A stretch of DNA of 64,000 nt from Erwinia mallotivora (GCF_000590885.1 NZ_JFHN01000022.1:1-64000), one strand, 5' to 3'; counted from the stretch's first letter, positions 1 to 10,043 are shown. Program-made: numbers and translations. Notes: generated from the letters alone by a model not told the origin.

Positions 1-533
1 GCGGCCGCTGCCAGCTGAAGCCCCCCGCCTGGCAGCGGATGATTTTCGTTAGCGGCTGGCAACCTCCGCTGCGCGACTGGGTCACACAGCTGAAATTTTA
101 TGGCACGACCGCACTCTCGGTGATGCTTGCGCGGCTGCTTCTGCTAACCTGGTTAGCTGCACGCCGTGATTTTATGCTGGAGAAGCCCGATCTGTTGCTC
201 TGCGTACCGCTGCATCGCCAACGTGCCTGGCAGCGTGGCTACAATCAGATGGACGATATTACCCGGCATCTTTCGCGCTGGATCGGCTGCCGTTATGCCG
301 CCGCCGGCTTAACCCGTCAGCGGCAGACCCGTATTCAGCACAGCCTGCCAGCCAGTGCGAGAAGAAGGAACCTGCGCGGCGCGTTCAGGGTTGAAACCGG
401 GGTCAACGGACGGCATATCGCACTGACCGATGATGTGATTACCACCGGCAGTACCGTGGGAGAAATCAGCCGCATTTTGCTGGCCGCAGGCGCCGCCAGC
501 GTGCAGGTATGGAGCCTTTGCCGAACCTTGTAG
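1..533 (+). CDS. gntX: GntX/ComF-family phosphoribosyltransferase-like protein, 5' end missing
   Basis: The reading frame is open from the first bases of the window, so the start codon lies outside; the first visible in-frame ATG at 39 is internal. The C-terminal half carries the phosphoribosyltransferase signature TDDVITTGSTVGEI (DD followed by TTGST) and ends in the family-typical VWSLCRTL. The preserved cysteine in GRCQLKPP near the edge matches the zinc-ribbon end of ComF/GntX proteins. GntX is linked in E. coli to growth on gluconate, while ComF relatives act in DNA uptake; the exact biochemical role is not settled. It lies directly upstream of nfuA in the same direction, as in E. coli. 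About one quarter of the protein is missing. Confidence 0.9.
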   Translation, partial: GRCQLKPPAWQRMIFVSGWQPPLRDWVTQLKFYGTTALSVMLARLLLLTWLAARRDFMLEKPDLLLCVPLHRQRAWQRGYNQMDDITRHLSRWIGCRYAAAGLTRQRQTRIQHSLPASARRRNLRGAFRVETGVNGRHIALTDDVITTGSTVGEISRILLAAGAASVQVWSLCRTL

Positions 534-591
534 AGCGTCGGTGATGGGCGTATTATAACCAGGTAAATTAGTCAACTATTGAGCAATCGCC

Positions 592-1167
592 ATGATCCGA
601 ATTACAGACTCTGCGCAAGAGCACTTCGCAAAACTGCTGTCGAAACAGGAAGAGGGCACCCAGATCCGCGTATTCGTTATCAATCCGGGTACGCCAACTG
701 CCGAGTGCGGCGTCTCCTACTGCCCACCCGATGCGGTAGAAGCTACCGATACCGAACTGAAGTTCGATAAGCTGTCTGCCTTTGTTGACGAATTGAGCGC
801 GCCTTATCTGGAAGAGGCTGAAATTGATTTCGTCACCGACAATCTCGGCTCTCAGCTGACGTTGAAAGCCCCTAACGCCAAGATGCGTAAGGTCAGTGAT
901 GACGCGCCGCTGATCGAGCGCGTTGAATACCAGTTACAGGCGCAGATCAACCCCCAGCTCGCCAGCCACGGCGGCAAAGTATCGCTGATGGAAATTACCG
1001 ATGACGGTTTCGCCATTCTGCAATTTGGCGGCGGCTGTAACGGTTGTTCGATGGTCGATGTGACGCTGAAAGAAGGCATCGAAAAAGAGCTGCTGGCCGC
1101 TTTTCCGGAGCTGAAAGGCGTGCGCGATCTGACCGAGCATCAGCGCGGCGAGCACTCTTTCTACTGA
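592..1167 (+). CDS. nfuA: Fe-S biogenesis protein NfuA
   Basis: 191 residues, the same length as E. coli NfuA. The N-terminal part (about 1-95) is a degenerate A-type scaffold domain; the C-terminal part (about 110-191) is the Nfu domain with the CxxC pair at Cys149 and Cys152 in GGGCNGCSM, which binds a [4Fe-4S] cluster at a dimer interface. NfuA is a cytoplasmic carrier that hands clusters to targets such as aconitase and lipoyl synthase, mainly under oxidative stress or iron shortage. It follows gntX by 58 bases. In E. coli the gluconate permease gntT comes next; here malQ follows convergently and gntT is absent. Confidence 0.97.
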   Translation: MIRITDSAQEHFAKLLSKQEEGTQIRVFVINPGTPTAECGVSYCPPDAVEATDTELKFDKLSAFVDELSAPYLEEAEIDFVTDNLGSQLTLKAPNAKMRKVSDDAPLIERVEYQLQAQINPQLASHGGKVSLMEITDDGFAILQFGGGCNGCSMVDVTLKEGIEKELLAAFPELKGVRDLTEHQRGEHSFY

Positions 1168-1237
1168 ATCCTGCCAGAAAGCGCCCGGCGGGATCATTTC
1201 CACCGGGTATCGCTGACTCCTCTGCCTGTCCCGCCGT

Positions 1238-3316
1238 TTATTTCCGCTGTGGTTTACGTCGTCGGTTAAGATCTTTAATCAACCGGTTGATGCGCCGATC
1301 GGCGAACATCTCCTCCAGAGTAGTACTCAGTTTTCGCCGCCAGTTGGGATACTCATTGGTGGTGCCAGGCACGTTAACCGGCTGTGCCATATCCAGCCAG
1401 TCCTCCGGTTGCAGGCCGAGCAGCGCGCTGTTGCTGTCGGCAATAAACCGCTGCATGGCGCGATTCAGTTCCGGCGTCATCTTCATCAGCCCGGCGTTTT
1501 TACCGCTGCTTTTTGGCAGACAGTGATACTGATGCAGCGCGTTGAGCAGCGCCTGCTTTTGCCTTGCCCTGTCCTGATACAGCGAGGCGAGGATCGCCCG
1601 GTCGGGATAAACGCCCAGCGTCTCTCCCAGCGATAAATCGCCCGCACTCCAGAAGCCGCGTAGCGTGGGCAGATCGTGGGTGGTGGCGCTGGCCATTGAC
1701 TGGCGCGGCCAGGCAGAAGGGGAACGGTAACGATCCATATTTTCCTGTTCAAAATAGAGCACCTTCCATGAATAGATCCCGCTGTCACGCAGCTTCGCCA
1801 CGATCTCTGTCGGCACGGTTCCCAGGTCCTCGCCAATCACCATGCAGTGGTTGCGCTGACTCTCCAGCGCGAGGATGGCCAGCAGATCGTCCACCGGATA
1901 GTAGACGTAGGCTCCGTAGTTGGCGGTTTCCCCTCTGGGTATCCACGACAGGCGCAGCATCGACATAACGTGGTCGATGCGCAGCGCGCCGCAACTGGCC
2001 ATATTGGCCCGCAGCAGATCGATAAATGGCTGCCATCCCCGTGCCGCCATTACGTGCGGATCGGCAGGCGGCAGTCCCCAGTTCTGTCCCTGCGGCCCCA
2101 GAATATCCGGCGGCGCGCCGACCGATGCCTGCATACAATACAGCTCGCGGTCACACCAGGTTTCCGCGCCACCTTCCGCCACGCCGACGGCGAGATCGCG
2201 ATAGAGGCCCAGCGGCATCGCCAGCTGTTGGCTGAGTTGCCAACACTGATCAAACTGCCGACTGGCGAGCCATTGCAGCCACAGCCAGAAATGCACTTCC
2301 TCTTCATGCTGCTGGCAGAACTGCTGCACCTGCTGACTGTGCACATCCTGCAACGCCTGCGGCCACACCGGCCAGCCCCAGCGATTCGCATCCTCGCTCA
2401 GCATCTTACCGTGCAGGGCATCAAAGGCTCCCTGCCAGAACAGACTGGCACCGCCCCGGCTGATAAAAGCATCAAAACTGGCACGATCCGCATCGTCACT
2501 CTCCCGCAGGCTGAACTGCTGCCAGGCAAAACGCAGCCCCTGCATCTTCAGTCCGGCAACCCGCGAGTAATCGATCCACTCGCTCTCTCGGGCCTGTTGC
2601 AGTCGCCGCTGCGTGTTTTTTTGCTGCCACCAGCGCTGGGCCGCTTTACTCAGCTGAAAATCCGCCACGGCCGCCACGTCGATATAAAGCACGTTCAGCC
2701 AGCGGCGCGAAGAGGGGCTGTAGGGGCTGGCATTCTCCGGGCTGGCCGGATAGAGCGAATGCAAAGGGTTCAGACCAATAAAGGATCCCCCGCGTGCGGC
2801 AACTTCTTTGACCAGTTGCCTGAGATCGCTGAAGTCGCCCATCCCCCAGTTCGTGTCGGAACGGACGGTATAGAGCTGTACGCAGCTGCCCCACAATTTT
2901 TCTCCCTGCAACAGCGGTGCTGGCTCATAGCAGCGCACCGGGGCCACAATAATCCGGCACGGCCAGCGTTTACTGGCCTGAGACAGATGCAGTTGATGGT
3001 AGCCCAGCGGTAGCCTGGCAGGCAGCGCGATAGCCTCACCTGCGCTGACCACGCCGCTGTATTCCCGCCCGTTTTCGGTCACCAGTTGCCACTGATAGTC
3101 GCCCTTGCCTGCCACCTTCAGCTGTAACGAGCGCTTCTGCAAAAAGACTTTACAGGGTGGTAGCGGTGCGGCCTTTCCTTTTGGCGCTGGCGACATCGCC
3201 GCCAGCAGACGCTGGCGGATTGCACTGTCGATCTCTTCGGTTTCTCCCCGCGCGTTGATGTACTTAGCGGCAATGCCCGCTGCGGCCGCGGCCTGTTCGA
3301 ACTTTTTACTCTCCAT
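1238..3316 (-). CDS. malQ: 4-alpha-glucanotransferase (amylomaltase) MalQ
   Basis: 692 residues, close to the usual E. coli length of 694. It is a cytoplasmic GH77 enzyme that moves glucan segments between maltodextrins and releases glucose, feeding chains to MalP. The catalytic acids are visible in LRIDHVMS (nucleophile Asp), GEDLGTVP (acid/base Glu) and ATTHDLPTLRG (Asp), and the protein ends in a Lys/Arg-rich tail as in E. coli. It starts 11 bases after the stop of malP, so the two are one minus-strand operon malP-malQ. A long open frame on the opposite strand (1847-3013) is a codon shadow of this gene. Confidence 0.97.
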   Translation of the reverse strand: MESKKFEQAAAAAGIAAKYINARGETEEIDSAIRQRLLAAMSPAPKGKAAPLPPCKVFLQKRSLQLKVAGKGDYQWQLVTENGREYSGVVSAGEAIALPARLPLGYHQLHLSQASKRWPCRIIVAPVRCYEPAPLLQGEKLWGSCVQLYTVRSDTNWGMGDFSDLRQLVKEVAARGGSFIGLNPLHSLYPASPENASPYSPSSRRWLNVLYIDVAAVADFQLSKAAQRWWQQKNTQRRLQQARESEWIDYSRVAGLKMQGLRFAWQQFSLRESDDADRASFDAFISRGGASLFWQGAFDALHGKMLSEDANRWGWPVWPQALQDVHSQQVQQFCQQHEEEVHFWLWLQWLASRQFDQCWQLSQQLAMPLGLYRDLAVGVAEGGAETWCDRELYCMQASVGAPPDILGPQGQNWGLPPADPHVMAARGWQPFIDLLRANMASCGALRIDHVMSMLRLSWIPRGETANYGAYVYYPVDDLLAILALESQRNHCMVIGEDLGTVPTEIVAKLRDSGIYSWKVLYFEQENMDRYRSPSAWPRQSMASATTHDLPTLRGFWSAGDLSLGETLGVYPDRAILASLYQDRARQKQALLNALHQYHCLPKSSGKNAGLMKMTPELNRAMQRFIADSNSALLGLQPEDWLDMAQPVNVPGTTNEYPNWRRKLSTTLEEMFADRRINRLIKDLNRRRKPQRK

Positions 3317-3327
3317 ATGCCCCCTCC

Positions 3328-5730
3328 TCAGCGCCGTGCCTGCCAGATCCGCTGCTGGTAGTCACGAATGGAGCGGTCAGAACTGAACATGCCGCTGCGG
3401 GCGGTATTGAGGATCGCCGCCCGTGTCCAGGCCTCTTTATCGCGCCAGAGCGCCTCAACGCGTTTTTGCGCTGCCAGATAGCTGGCAAAATCCGCCAGCA
3501 CCAGCCAGGGATCGCCGCCTTTACCAAAGCTGTTCAGCATCATCTCAAAAGCCTGTTTATCGCCACCGCTGAAGAATCCTTTTTCCAGCTCTTTCAGAAT
3601 GGCATCCAGATGCTTATCTTTTTTCCGCACTTTCAGCGGGTCATAGCCTTTGGCCTTCAGCGCTTTCACTTCATCCACGGTGTGACCAAAGATAAAAATA
3701 TTCTCCTCACCCACCTGTTCAGCGATCTCGACGTTGGCGCCATCAAGGGTGCCGATGGTCAGCGCGCCGTTCAGCGCCAGCTTCATATTTCCGGTGCCAG
3801 AGGCTTCATAACCTGCCGTGGAAATCTGCTCGGACAAATCAGCCGCAGGGATCATCAGTTCCGCCGCCGTAATGCGGTAATCCGGAATAAACACCACCTT
3901 AAGTTTGCCGCCGATAGTGGCGTCGTTATTGATTTTCTCGGCCACCTTATTGATGGCGTAGATAATGTTTTTTGCCAGGTAATAGCCGGGGGCGGCTTTA
4001 GCGCCAAACAGGAAGACGCGCGGCACCATCTCCATCTGTGGGTTATCGCGCAGTTGTTTGTAGCAGGAGAGAATATGCAGCAGGCCAAGATGCTGACGCT
4101 TATATTCATGCAGGCGCTTAATCTGCACGTCAAAAATGGCATCCGGATTAACTTCGATACCGGTCAGATGGTCGATGTAGTCTGCCAGCCGTGCCTTGTT
4201 ATCATGCTTAATCTGCCGGAAACGCTGACGAAACGCCGCATCCTCCGCATAAGGCTCCAGCCCTTTCAACGCATCCAGATGGTTTACCCACTCCACCTTC
4301 AGCGTGTCGTCAATCAGCCCGGAGAGCGCAGGATTGCACTGCCTGAGCCAGCGGCGCGGCGTGATGCCATTGGTCACGTTATGGAACTTGCCGGGCCACA
4401 GCTGGTGATATTCCGGGAACAGATCCTTCACCACCAGATCGGAATGCAGCGCAGCCACGCCGTTGACCGCAAAGCCGCTGACCACGCACAGGTTAGCCAT
4501 GCGCAGCTGATGGTCATAAAGCACCGCCAGCTTTTCCCACTTCGCCTCATCGCCCGGCCAGTGTTTATCAACCACCTTTTTAAAGCGCTTGTTGATCTCT
4601 TTGACAATCATGTAGTGGCGCGGCAGCAGTGAACGCACCAGCTTCTGGTCCCAGCGCTCCAGCGCTTCCGGCATCAGGGTGTGGTTGGTGTAGGCGAAGG
4701 TTTTACTGGTGATGGCCCAGGCCGCATCCCAGCCCAACTGGTGCTCGTCCAGCAGAACGCGCAGCATCTCCGGGATAGCGATAGTCGGATGGGTGTCGTT
4801 AAGTTGGATCACCTCATAGTCCGGCAACTCACTGATTTTTCGTCCGGCAAGATGATGCCGTCGCAGAATATCGGCAACGGAACAGGCACACTGAAAGTAT
4901 TGCTGCATCAGCCGCAGCTGCTTGCCCTGCTGATGGTTATCATTGGGATAAAGCACCTTAGTCAGTTTTGCCGCGTCAATTCCCTGCTGCTCAGACTGAA
5001 GGAATTTACCGTCATTAAACAGGGTCAGATTAAAAGGCTCGGTATGGGTGGCCTGCCACAGCCGCAAAGGCTGAGCGACACCATTCTGGTAACCGGTGAC
5101 CGGCAAATCCCAGGCCTCACCTCGCAGGGTGAATGCGGGCTGCCAGACAAATCCCCCCGCATCGTTTTTGACCACCTTACCGCCGAACCCTACTGTCACA
5201 TCCAGCGCGGCGTTGTGGCGAAACCACGGATAGCGCTCACGATGCCAGTCATCCGGTGCTTCGCGCTGCTGGCCGTGGTCGAATGACTGACGAAACAGGC
5301 CGTACTGGTAGTTCAGTCCATAGCCGATAGCGGACTGCCCTACCGTTGCCATCGAATCGAGGAAGCAGGCCGCCAGCCGTCCCAGACCTCCGTTACCCAA
5401 CGCCGGATCCACCTCTTCTTCCAGCAGCTCACTCAGATCCACCTGATGCTCAGCCAGCGCGGCTTTGACGTCGTTGAACCAGCCCAGATTCATCAGGTTG
5501 TTGCCGGTCAGCCTGCCGATCAGAAACTCCATTGAGATATAATTTACGTGCCGCTGCTTCTTTGCCGGTTTTGCTACCGGCATGGCTGCCAGCAGTTCGG
5601 CCAGCGCACCGCTCAGCGACTGCCACCATTGATGGCGGGTCATTTCACTGGCGTCAGACAAACCAAGATGCTGCCACTGGCGCGTCAGCGCCGCCTCAAA
5701 ACGTGCCAGATTAAATTTCTGCTGCGACAT
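3328..5730 (-). CDS. malP: maltodextrin phosphorylase MalP
   Basis: 800 residues from the ATG at 5730, chosen over an upstream ATG at 5766 because it gives the E. coli-like start MSQ and has a Shine-Dalgarno GAAGGAAG just before it. GT35 phosphorylase that cleaves maltodextrins with phosphate to glucose-1-phosphate in the cytoplasm. The pyridoxal-phosphate lysine lies in [14 protein letters not shown], and [14 protein letters not shown] marks the N-terminal domain. It is first gene of malP-malQ. In E. coli it is divergent from its activator gene malT; here the next gene upstream is glpR and malT is not in the window. A second, glycogen-type phosphorylase (GlgP) is encoded at 11748-14195. Confidence 0.97.
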   Translation of the reverse strand: MSQQKFNLARFEAALTRQWQHLGLSDASEMTRHQWWQSLSGALAELLAAMPVAKPAKKQRHVNYISMEFLIGRLTGNNLMNLGWFNDVKAALAEHQVDLSELLEEEVDPALGNGGLGRLAACFLDSMATVGQSAIGYGLNYQYGLFRQSFDHGQQREAPDDWHRERYPWFRHNAALDVTVGFGGKVVKNDAGGFVWQPAFTLRGEAWDLPVTGYQNGVAQPLRLWQATHTEPFNLTLFNDGKFLQSEQQGIDAAKLTKVLYPNDNHQQGKQLRLMQQYFQCACSVADILRRHHLAGRKISELPDYEVIQLNDTHPTIAIPEMLRVLLDEHQLGWDAAWAITSKTFAYTNHTLMPEALERWDQKLVRSLLPRHYMIVKEINKRFKKVVDKHWPGDEAKWEKLAVLYDHQLRMANLCVVSGFAVNGVAALHSDLVVKDLFPEYHQLWPGKFHNVTNGITPRRWLRQCNPALSGLIDDTLKVEWVNHLDALKGLEPYAEDAAFRQRFRQIKHDNKARLADYIDHLTGIEVNPDAIFDVQIKRLHEYKRQHLGLLHILSCYKQLRDNPQMEMVPRVFLFGAKAAPGYYLAKNIIYAINKVAEKINNDATIGGKLKVVFIPDYRITAAELMIPAADLSEQISTAGYEASGTGNMKLALNGALTIGTLDGANVEIAEQVGEENIFIFGHTVDEVKALKAKGYDPLKVRKKDKHLDAILKELEKGFFSGGDKQAFEMMLNSFGKGGDPWLVLADFASYLAAQKRVEALWRDKEAWTRAAILNTARSGMFSSDRSIRDYQQRIWQARR

Positions 5731-5827
5731 ACCACTTCCTTCTGCAAGGGGAAAAGGGAATTGCAAACGGGCCGGAACTTACAGTTAAGACCCGAACAGA
5801 AAAAAATGCTCATATTGCAGGGAGATA

Positions 5828-5858
5828 AAATTCAGCCCACCCGGCCCGGGCTGAATTT
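5828..5858 (-). terminator. terminator downstream of glpR
   Basis: Perfect 11-base inverted repeat, arms AAATTCAGCCC (5828-5838) and GGGCTGAATTT (5848-5858), with a 9-base loop. Read on the minus strand it runs into ATTTTATC, a weak U-tract, so it can end the glpE-glpG-glpR transcript. It stands between glpR and malP, so the malP promoter must lie in the roughly 100 bases between this hairpin and the malP start. Confidence 0.65.
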
Positions 5859-5926
5859 ACGTCGGAGAAAGTCGCGGGGAGAGGTTCTGCGGATAAACAA
5901 TGGATAAGAAGGCGGAATCAGCCCCC

Positions 5927-6685
5927 TCAGCACAGCTCCAGGTGGACCTCATGTTGTTCGATGGTTTTCAGTACGCCCGGCGGCGGCATTCCGTCGGTGA
6001 ACAGATAATCTATCAGGCTCATATTGCCCAGGTTGACCATCGCGTTGCGGCCAAACTTTGAGTGGTCGGCCACCAGCATCACACAGCGGGAATTCTCAAT
6101 AATCGCCCGTTTGGTGCGAACTTCATGGTAATCAAAGTCCAGCAGCGAACCGTCCATATCGATACCGCTGATGCCAAGAATGCCGTAATCAAGGCGGAAC
6201 TGAGAGATGTAGTCGAGCGTCGCCTCGCCCATAATGCCCCCGTCACGGGTACGCACCTCACCTCCGGCAACAATCAGGCTGAAATCGGGTTTGGACATCA
6301 GCAACATCGCCACGTTGAGATTGTTGGTGACGATCCGGAGGTTATTGTGATTAAGCAGCGCATGGGCGACGGCTTCCGGGGTGGTGCCGATATCTATAAA
6401 CAGCGAGGCACCATCGGGGATCTGACTGGCAACACGCTGCGCTATGCGGGCCTTTTCCGCCGACCACATCATCTTGCGATCCTGCCAGGCCGTATTTTCT
6501 GAAGTGGATGGCAGCGCAGCACCGCCGTGATGCCGCTGTATTTTATTCTGATCGGCCAGATCGTTGAGGTCACGGCGAATAGTTTGCGGGCTGACGGTAA
6601 AATGGTCCACCAGCTCTTCGGTACTGACATATCCCTGACGACGCACTAAATCGATAATGGCGTCATGACGTTGCGTTTGCTTCAC
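5927..6685 (-). CDS. glpR: glycerol-3-phosphate regulon repressor GlpR
   Basis: 252 residues, DeoR family. The N-terminal winged helix-turn-helix (about 1-60, with SPQTIRRDLNDLADQNKIQRHHGGA) binds operators of the glp regulon; the C-terminal domain has the family's IDIGTTPEAVAHAL and GEATLDYISQF segments and senses glycerol-3-phosphate. It is the last gene of glpE-glpG-glpR on the minus strand, 39 bases after glpG. The likely target is the palindrome seen upstream of glpD at 10044-10063. The frame is fully open, unlike the mutated copy found in some E. coli K-12 strains. Confidence 0.97.
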   Translation of the reverse strand: MKQTQRHDAIIDLVRRQGYVSTEELVDHFTVSPQTIRRDLNDLADQNKIQRHHGGAALPSTSENTAWQDRKMMWSAEKARIAQRVASQIPDGASLFIDIGTTPEAVAHALLNHNNLRIVTNNLNVAMLLMSKPDFSLIVAGGEVRTRDGGIMGEATLDYISQFRLDYGILGISGIDMDGSLLDFDYHEVRTKRAIIENSRCVMLVADHSKFGRNAMVNLGNMSLIDYLFTDGMPPPGVLKTIEQHEVHLELC

Positions 6686-6724
6686 AAAACTCTCCTGTTT
6701 GCCCTGTCCCTGCCAGTTTTACGG

Positions 6725-7546
6725 TCAGGATTTTCTCTGCCGGGTATCAACAAAAGCCATCGCCAGCCCCACCAAAAGACCGGTGACATGCGCCGCGTTG
6801 GCAATGGACAAACCAAACCAGCCCATATAACCGATGATCAGCCAGATGATGGCAAAGGCCATTAACCCGCGCTCCAGGTAGACACCGCTGGCCGGATCGC
6901 GCTCGCCGCGCAGCCAGGCATAGCCCATCAGCGCATAGACCGCGCCAGACAGACCACCAAACATGACGCCGCTGAATTTTGCCTGCATCCAGCCGCTTAG
7001 CAGGGCAGAGATCAGCATGATCACAAACAGCTTACCGCTGCCGAGACGCTTTTCGATGGCGCCACCAAGATACCACCACCACAGCAAATTAAAGACCAGA
7101 TGCAGCAGTGAAAAGTGCAGCAGCGCGTGGGAGAACCAGCGCCACAGCTGAAAATGCTGCGAGGCGTCCGGCCACGCCAGCCAGCTCATCACCGTCTGAT
7201 AGCCGGTGAGTTGCATCAGGATAAAGACCACAATGCAGGCAACCATCACCGTCAGCGTCAACGGCCCTGCCCGCTCACGGATGTTGCTCATCAGCGAGGT
7301 GCGTTGATACTGAATACCGCTACGGGTAGTGCCAGAGTGCCAGCTCGCCGCCTGATAACGGGGATGGTTTGGTTCACGGATAAACTGATTAAGTTCGTTT
7401 TCGACCAGATTCACTTTCGAATCATCATCCAGCCATAACGTGTAAGGATTTTCACCTTCAATCCGTAGCTTAACGGCCTTAGTCAGCATGTAATCAACAA
7501 AGGCCTGCGCCATGCGGGGATTAGAAAACTCAGTAATGCGCATCAT
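6725..7546 (-). CDS. glpG: rhomboid intramembrane serine protease GlpG
   Basis: 273 residues from the first of two adjacent ATG codons (7546; the second is 7543); a longer in-frame upstream start is not supported by the family. The N-terminal cytoplasmic domain (about 1-75) precedes six membrane helices. Catalytic Ser200 lies in [14 protein letters not shown] and His253 in [11 protein letters not shown], matching Ser201/His254 of E. coli GlpG; the [18 protein letters not shown] loop is also family-typical. It cleaves membrane proteins within or near the lipid bilayer; the physiological substrates are mostly unknown. Second gene of glpEGR. Confidence 0.96.
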   Translation of the reverse strand: MMRITEFSNPRMAQAFVDYMLTKAVKLRIEGENPYTLWLDDDSKVNLVENELNQFIREPNHPRYQAASWHSGTTRSGIQYQRTSLMSNIRERAGPLTLTVMVACIVVFILMQLTGYQTVMSWLAWPDASQHFQLWRWFSHALLHFSLLHLVFNLLWWWYLGGAIEKRLGSGKLFVIMLISALLSGWMQAKFSGVMFGGLSGAVYALMGYAWLRGERDPASGVYLERGLMAFAIIWLIIGYMGWFGLSIANAAHVTGLLVGLAMAFVDTRQRKS

Positions 7547-7658
7547 CGCTTTCGGAAGTCCCTGGAAATAAAAGCTGTCAGTATATACCGCAAATGAGTT
7601 ATGCCGACGTAAAGTTAAACTGAGCCGTGACGGCCGCAAGCGCTTCGGCACAGGGCTA

Positions 7659-7779
7659 ATACCCAAAATGATTCGCGTTGCAGCAAGGCGGCCAGCGCGT
7701 CACTCCCCGCAAGCTCACTCAGATAAGTGACCGGGGGCGCGCTCGTGCGGCCAGTGCGCCTGAAGCGTATAAATGGCGG
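7659..7779. repeat. ERIC (intergenic repeat unit) copy 1
   Basis: Begins ACCCAAAATGATTCG and contains the central pair of half-sites resembling the ERIC core (GTCACTCCCC then AGATAAGTGACCGGGGGCG). It fills nearly all of the glpE-glpG gap. The start is well marked; the right boundary just before the glpE stop codon is approximate. A second copy lies at 23076-23200. Confidence 0.7.
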
Positions 7780-7780
7780 C

Positions 7781-8110
7781 TTATGGCATCCCTGACTCAA
7801 CCTGCTGCGGAAACTGCGCTCGCCAGGCCTCAAAACCGCCGTCAACGCTGTAAACCTGCTCAAAACCCTGCGTCAGCAAATACTGTGCGGCGCTTTTGCT
7901 GCTGTTGCCGTGATAACACATCACCAGCACGGGCGTGCCCGGGTCAGCCTCGCTGATAAACCGGCCCAGCGAGTCATTGCTCAGATGAAAAGCGCTGCTG
8001 GCATGCGCCATACTAAAGCTTTGCGCATCACGAATATCTACCAGCACCGCCTCGTCGTCTGCCAGCCTGGCCTGCGCCTGTTCCACGCTGATGCACTCAA
8101 ATTGTTCCAT
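7781..8110 (-). CDS. glpE: thiosulfate sulfurtransferase GlpE
   Basis: 109 residues (108 in E. coli), a single rhodanese domain in the cytoplasm. The active-site loop CYHGNSS starts at Cys65, the residue that carries the persulfide. The enzyme transfers sulfane sulfur from thiosulfate to cyanide or thioredoxin in vitro. First gene of the glpE-glpG-glpR set; an ERIC repeat separates it from glpG. In E. coli it is divergent from glpD; here about 2 kb with two extra genes lie between them. Confidence 0.96.
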   Translation of the reverse strand: MEQFECISVEQAQARLADDEAVLVDIRDAQSFSMAHASSAFHLSNDSLGRFISEADPGTPVLVMCYHGNSSKSAAQYLLTQGFEQVYSVDGGFEAWRAQFPQQVESGMP

Positions 8111-8317
8111 GCTCAGTACTCTTTAAGAAAGGGAGACCATTGTATCGCGAACCTGGCTGACAATAACCAGACAAACCATAAGGTTAACAGCCTTTTCTGC
8201 CTGATGGCAGCGAAGTTACATGGCGTTAATCATGTCAGGTTTTTACAAAGGAAAGCTGACGACCCAGCTTTGATGGGTATGCTCTGAGCTGATGATGCTA
8301 TCGCCGCCCGAAAATGG

Positions 8318-8734
8318 TTATGTAAAGTTGTAGACAACCTGCACAATGACGGTTTTTTCACCATGCAAAGTGCCAACATAAACAGATTCCCGGGGATCGG
8401 TTCTGCGCCAACATACAGATTCAAAGTCACATTCAGCACGCCGGTATCCGGTGGACGCCAGATAATCTTCTATTTTACGGATATCCTGCGTATCGTAGAA
8501 TTTCACGGCGTACACATGCGCCGCAGGTCCTGTTATATTTGTAAAATCAAAGGAATAGCGAGTTGAAATTCGCGGCATTTTTCTCAGGATGTCGGGAGTA
8601 TAAAAATCATACTCGCGTTTATCCTGCTCGGTATAGTGAGCGCTACCGGACAATACCATTTTAATCCACGGCCAGGCACAAGTGAGAGCAACAGCAATAA
8701 CCGCGCCACCAAATACCGTCAGTGACTTACGCAT
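8318..8734 (-). CDS. unrecognised membrane-anchored protein
   Basis: 138 residues from the ATG at 8734, preceded by a strong GGAGGGG ribosome-binding site; the longer frame to 8794 would run deep into the upstream gene. One N-terminal membrane helix or uncleaved signal (about residues 5-28, FGGAVIAVALTCAWPWIKMVL) is followed by an about 110-residue part predicted to lie outside the cytoplasm, with two cysteines near its end. I do not recognise the family. It overlaps the stop of the 233-residue gene by 8 bases, so the two are translationally coupled. An effector-immunity or enzyme-accessory pair is possible but unproven. Confidence 0.75.
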   Translation of the reverse strand: MRKSLTVFGGAVIAVALTCAWPWIKMVLSGSAHYTEQDKREYDFYTPDILRKMPRISTRYSFDFTNITGPAAHVYAVKFYDTQDIRKIEDYLASTGYRRAECDFESVCWRRTDPRESVYVGTLHGEKTVIVQVVYNFT

Positions 8735-9428
8735 AGGGTAATGCCCCTCCTTTAGCTTTGTCTGCGTATGAACCATCAGCGCTGGCAATACCAACTATTC
8801 CCGAATGGAAGTCATTCCAGGGTTTGACTGTCGTCATAAATTTCGGCAGGACACCTTTTCGAGGCCTGGCATCAGGAAATCTTTCAGGATCCGGGAATAA
8901 AAGCGGCAAAAAAGAATCGTTTTTCCAGGAACCGATCTTTTCGTAATAATCCCATCTTTTTAGCGCCTCTGTTTTGCTGACCGGACGCAGTAGTTCAAAA
9001 GGATTAGACATGCCGACAACACGGTAAAACCCCAGTAGATCTGAAACCAGATCCTCTCCGCTAAAGCCACTATCTGTCACACAATTGATGGGGAATGATC
9101 CCTGCAACCCTTCAAACTTCCGGGCCAGCGACATCATCATTCCAAGTGCAATTCTTCTGCGGTCAAAATACGAACGACCACGTTTGACACGCCAGGTGAT
9201 AAATTTACCCATTTTCATGGTCCTGGTCGGATCAATCATAGATTGAGAATAAGTAACGTCGTAACGCTCCCTGCCTGAAGATTCTCCAGAATCAATATTC
9301 CTCAACAGCGTTCTTATATCATTACCCTGAGCATGACCGAGATCAATCCATCCGAGGACTTCAGTATAGATAAGGCCATATTTAAGATGACTCTGACGAC
9401 CATCAACAATATCATTTCTTTTACTCAT
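8727..9428 (-). CDS. unrecognised 233-residue protein, possibly distantly DUF4056-like
   Basis: Good ribosome-binding site (GGAGAGG) before the ATG at 9428. No signal peptide or membrane helix is obvious. The segments GWIDLGHAQG near the N-terminus and SGFSGEDLVSDLLGFYRVVG in the middle resemble motifs I associate with DUF4056-type proteins, but the HExxH-like metal motif expected there is not seen, so this is only a hint. The gene and its coupled membrane partner are inserted between glpE and glpD, adjacent genes in E. coli, and look somewhat richer in A and T than their neighbours, which suggests acquisition. Confidence 0.75.
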   Translation of the reverse strand: MSKRNDIVDGRQSHLKYGLIYTEVLGWIDLGHAQGNDIRTLLRNIDSGESSGRERYDVTYSQSMIDPTRTMKMGKFITWRVKRGRSYFDRRRIALGMMMSLARKFEGLQGSFPINCVTDSGFSGEDLVSDLLGFYRVVGMSNPFELLRPVSKTEALKRWDYYEKIGSWKNDSFLPLLFPDPERFPDARPRKGVLPKFMTTVKPWNDFHSGIVGIASADGSYADKAKGGALPYA

Positions 9429-9972
9429 CCTTAATTTCCTCTCCTTTTTAATTTATTTAAAAAATAACTACCTTGCCCTCATAAGATTTCATATCCAGGT
9501 CGAAACATCCGTGCATACTTTATAACGTCAAAGATTGTACACAATGTTATTAATTTGATGTGATGCCTGACTTTTCTCTAGAATAATCTGTCATATAGCA
9601 TTGAACTCACGGGTAACAACACTCACAGTCAGATCGAATAATCCGATTTGGTCAGCAAGACAGCGCACCATACCTGAAGATAGTTCGTTAATTTACTCAG
9701 AGTAATTTCCCCCCATCTGCCTGAATTTCTGTTGAATGACAAATCCGCAACGATCCCTCAGTCATCCCGGGTTGCGGGGAAAGCGCGTCGGCCAACCCAT
9801 CCCACTCGTCGCGGTCACCAAGGCCCGATTTCCGAACTCCCCTGCATCATCAGCAGGTTACAGCCAGACTAACCCTTACACAGGCCAGGGTTTTTACCCC
9901 GATACAGGTCAAAAAAATCAGCTGTCGCATTGAGCAACTTCGTTGCTGGCGGGCCTGTTATGCCTGCGGATA
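9429..9972. other. non-coding stretch upstream of glpD and the two-gene cassette
   Basis: About 540 bases without a convincing gene. The left part is AT-rich and should hold the promoter of the minus-strand cassette. A 65-codon plus-strand frame at 9736-9933 has no ribosome-binding site and no recognisable protein, and I do not call it. The right end leads into the CRP and GlpR sites of glpD. Confidence 0.5.
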
Positions 9973-9988
9973 TGTTATCTGGATCACG
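9973..9988 (+). promoter_or_regulatory. candidate CRP-cAMP site for glpD
   Basis: TGTTATCTGGATCACG fits the TGTGA-N6-TCACA consensus with one mismatch in each half. It lies about 110 bases before the glpD start, as expected for a catabolite-activated glp gene. Inferred from pattern only. Confidence 0.5.
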
Positions 9989-10043
9989 CATAAATGTTTT
10001 TATTTGGTTAACGCTAGCATCGCTCCCGGTTTCCGATTATCAT

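Noticed and set aside
1847-3013. 388-codon plus-strand open frame
   Set aside because: Runs antisense through malQ; a by-product of the GC-rich codon pattern of that gene.
5731-5890. MalT-box-like G-rich words upstream of malP
   Set aside because: GGGGAAAAGG and GGGGAGAGG each differ from GGGGAKGAGG by two changes or a missing base; not enough to call.
9736-9933. 65-codon plus-strand frame between glpD and the unknown cassette
   Set aside because: No ribosome-binding site, odd composition, no recognisable family; the other frames of the same stretch look no better.
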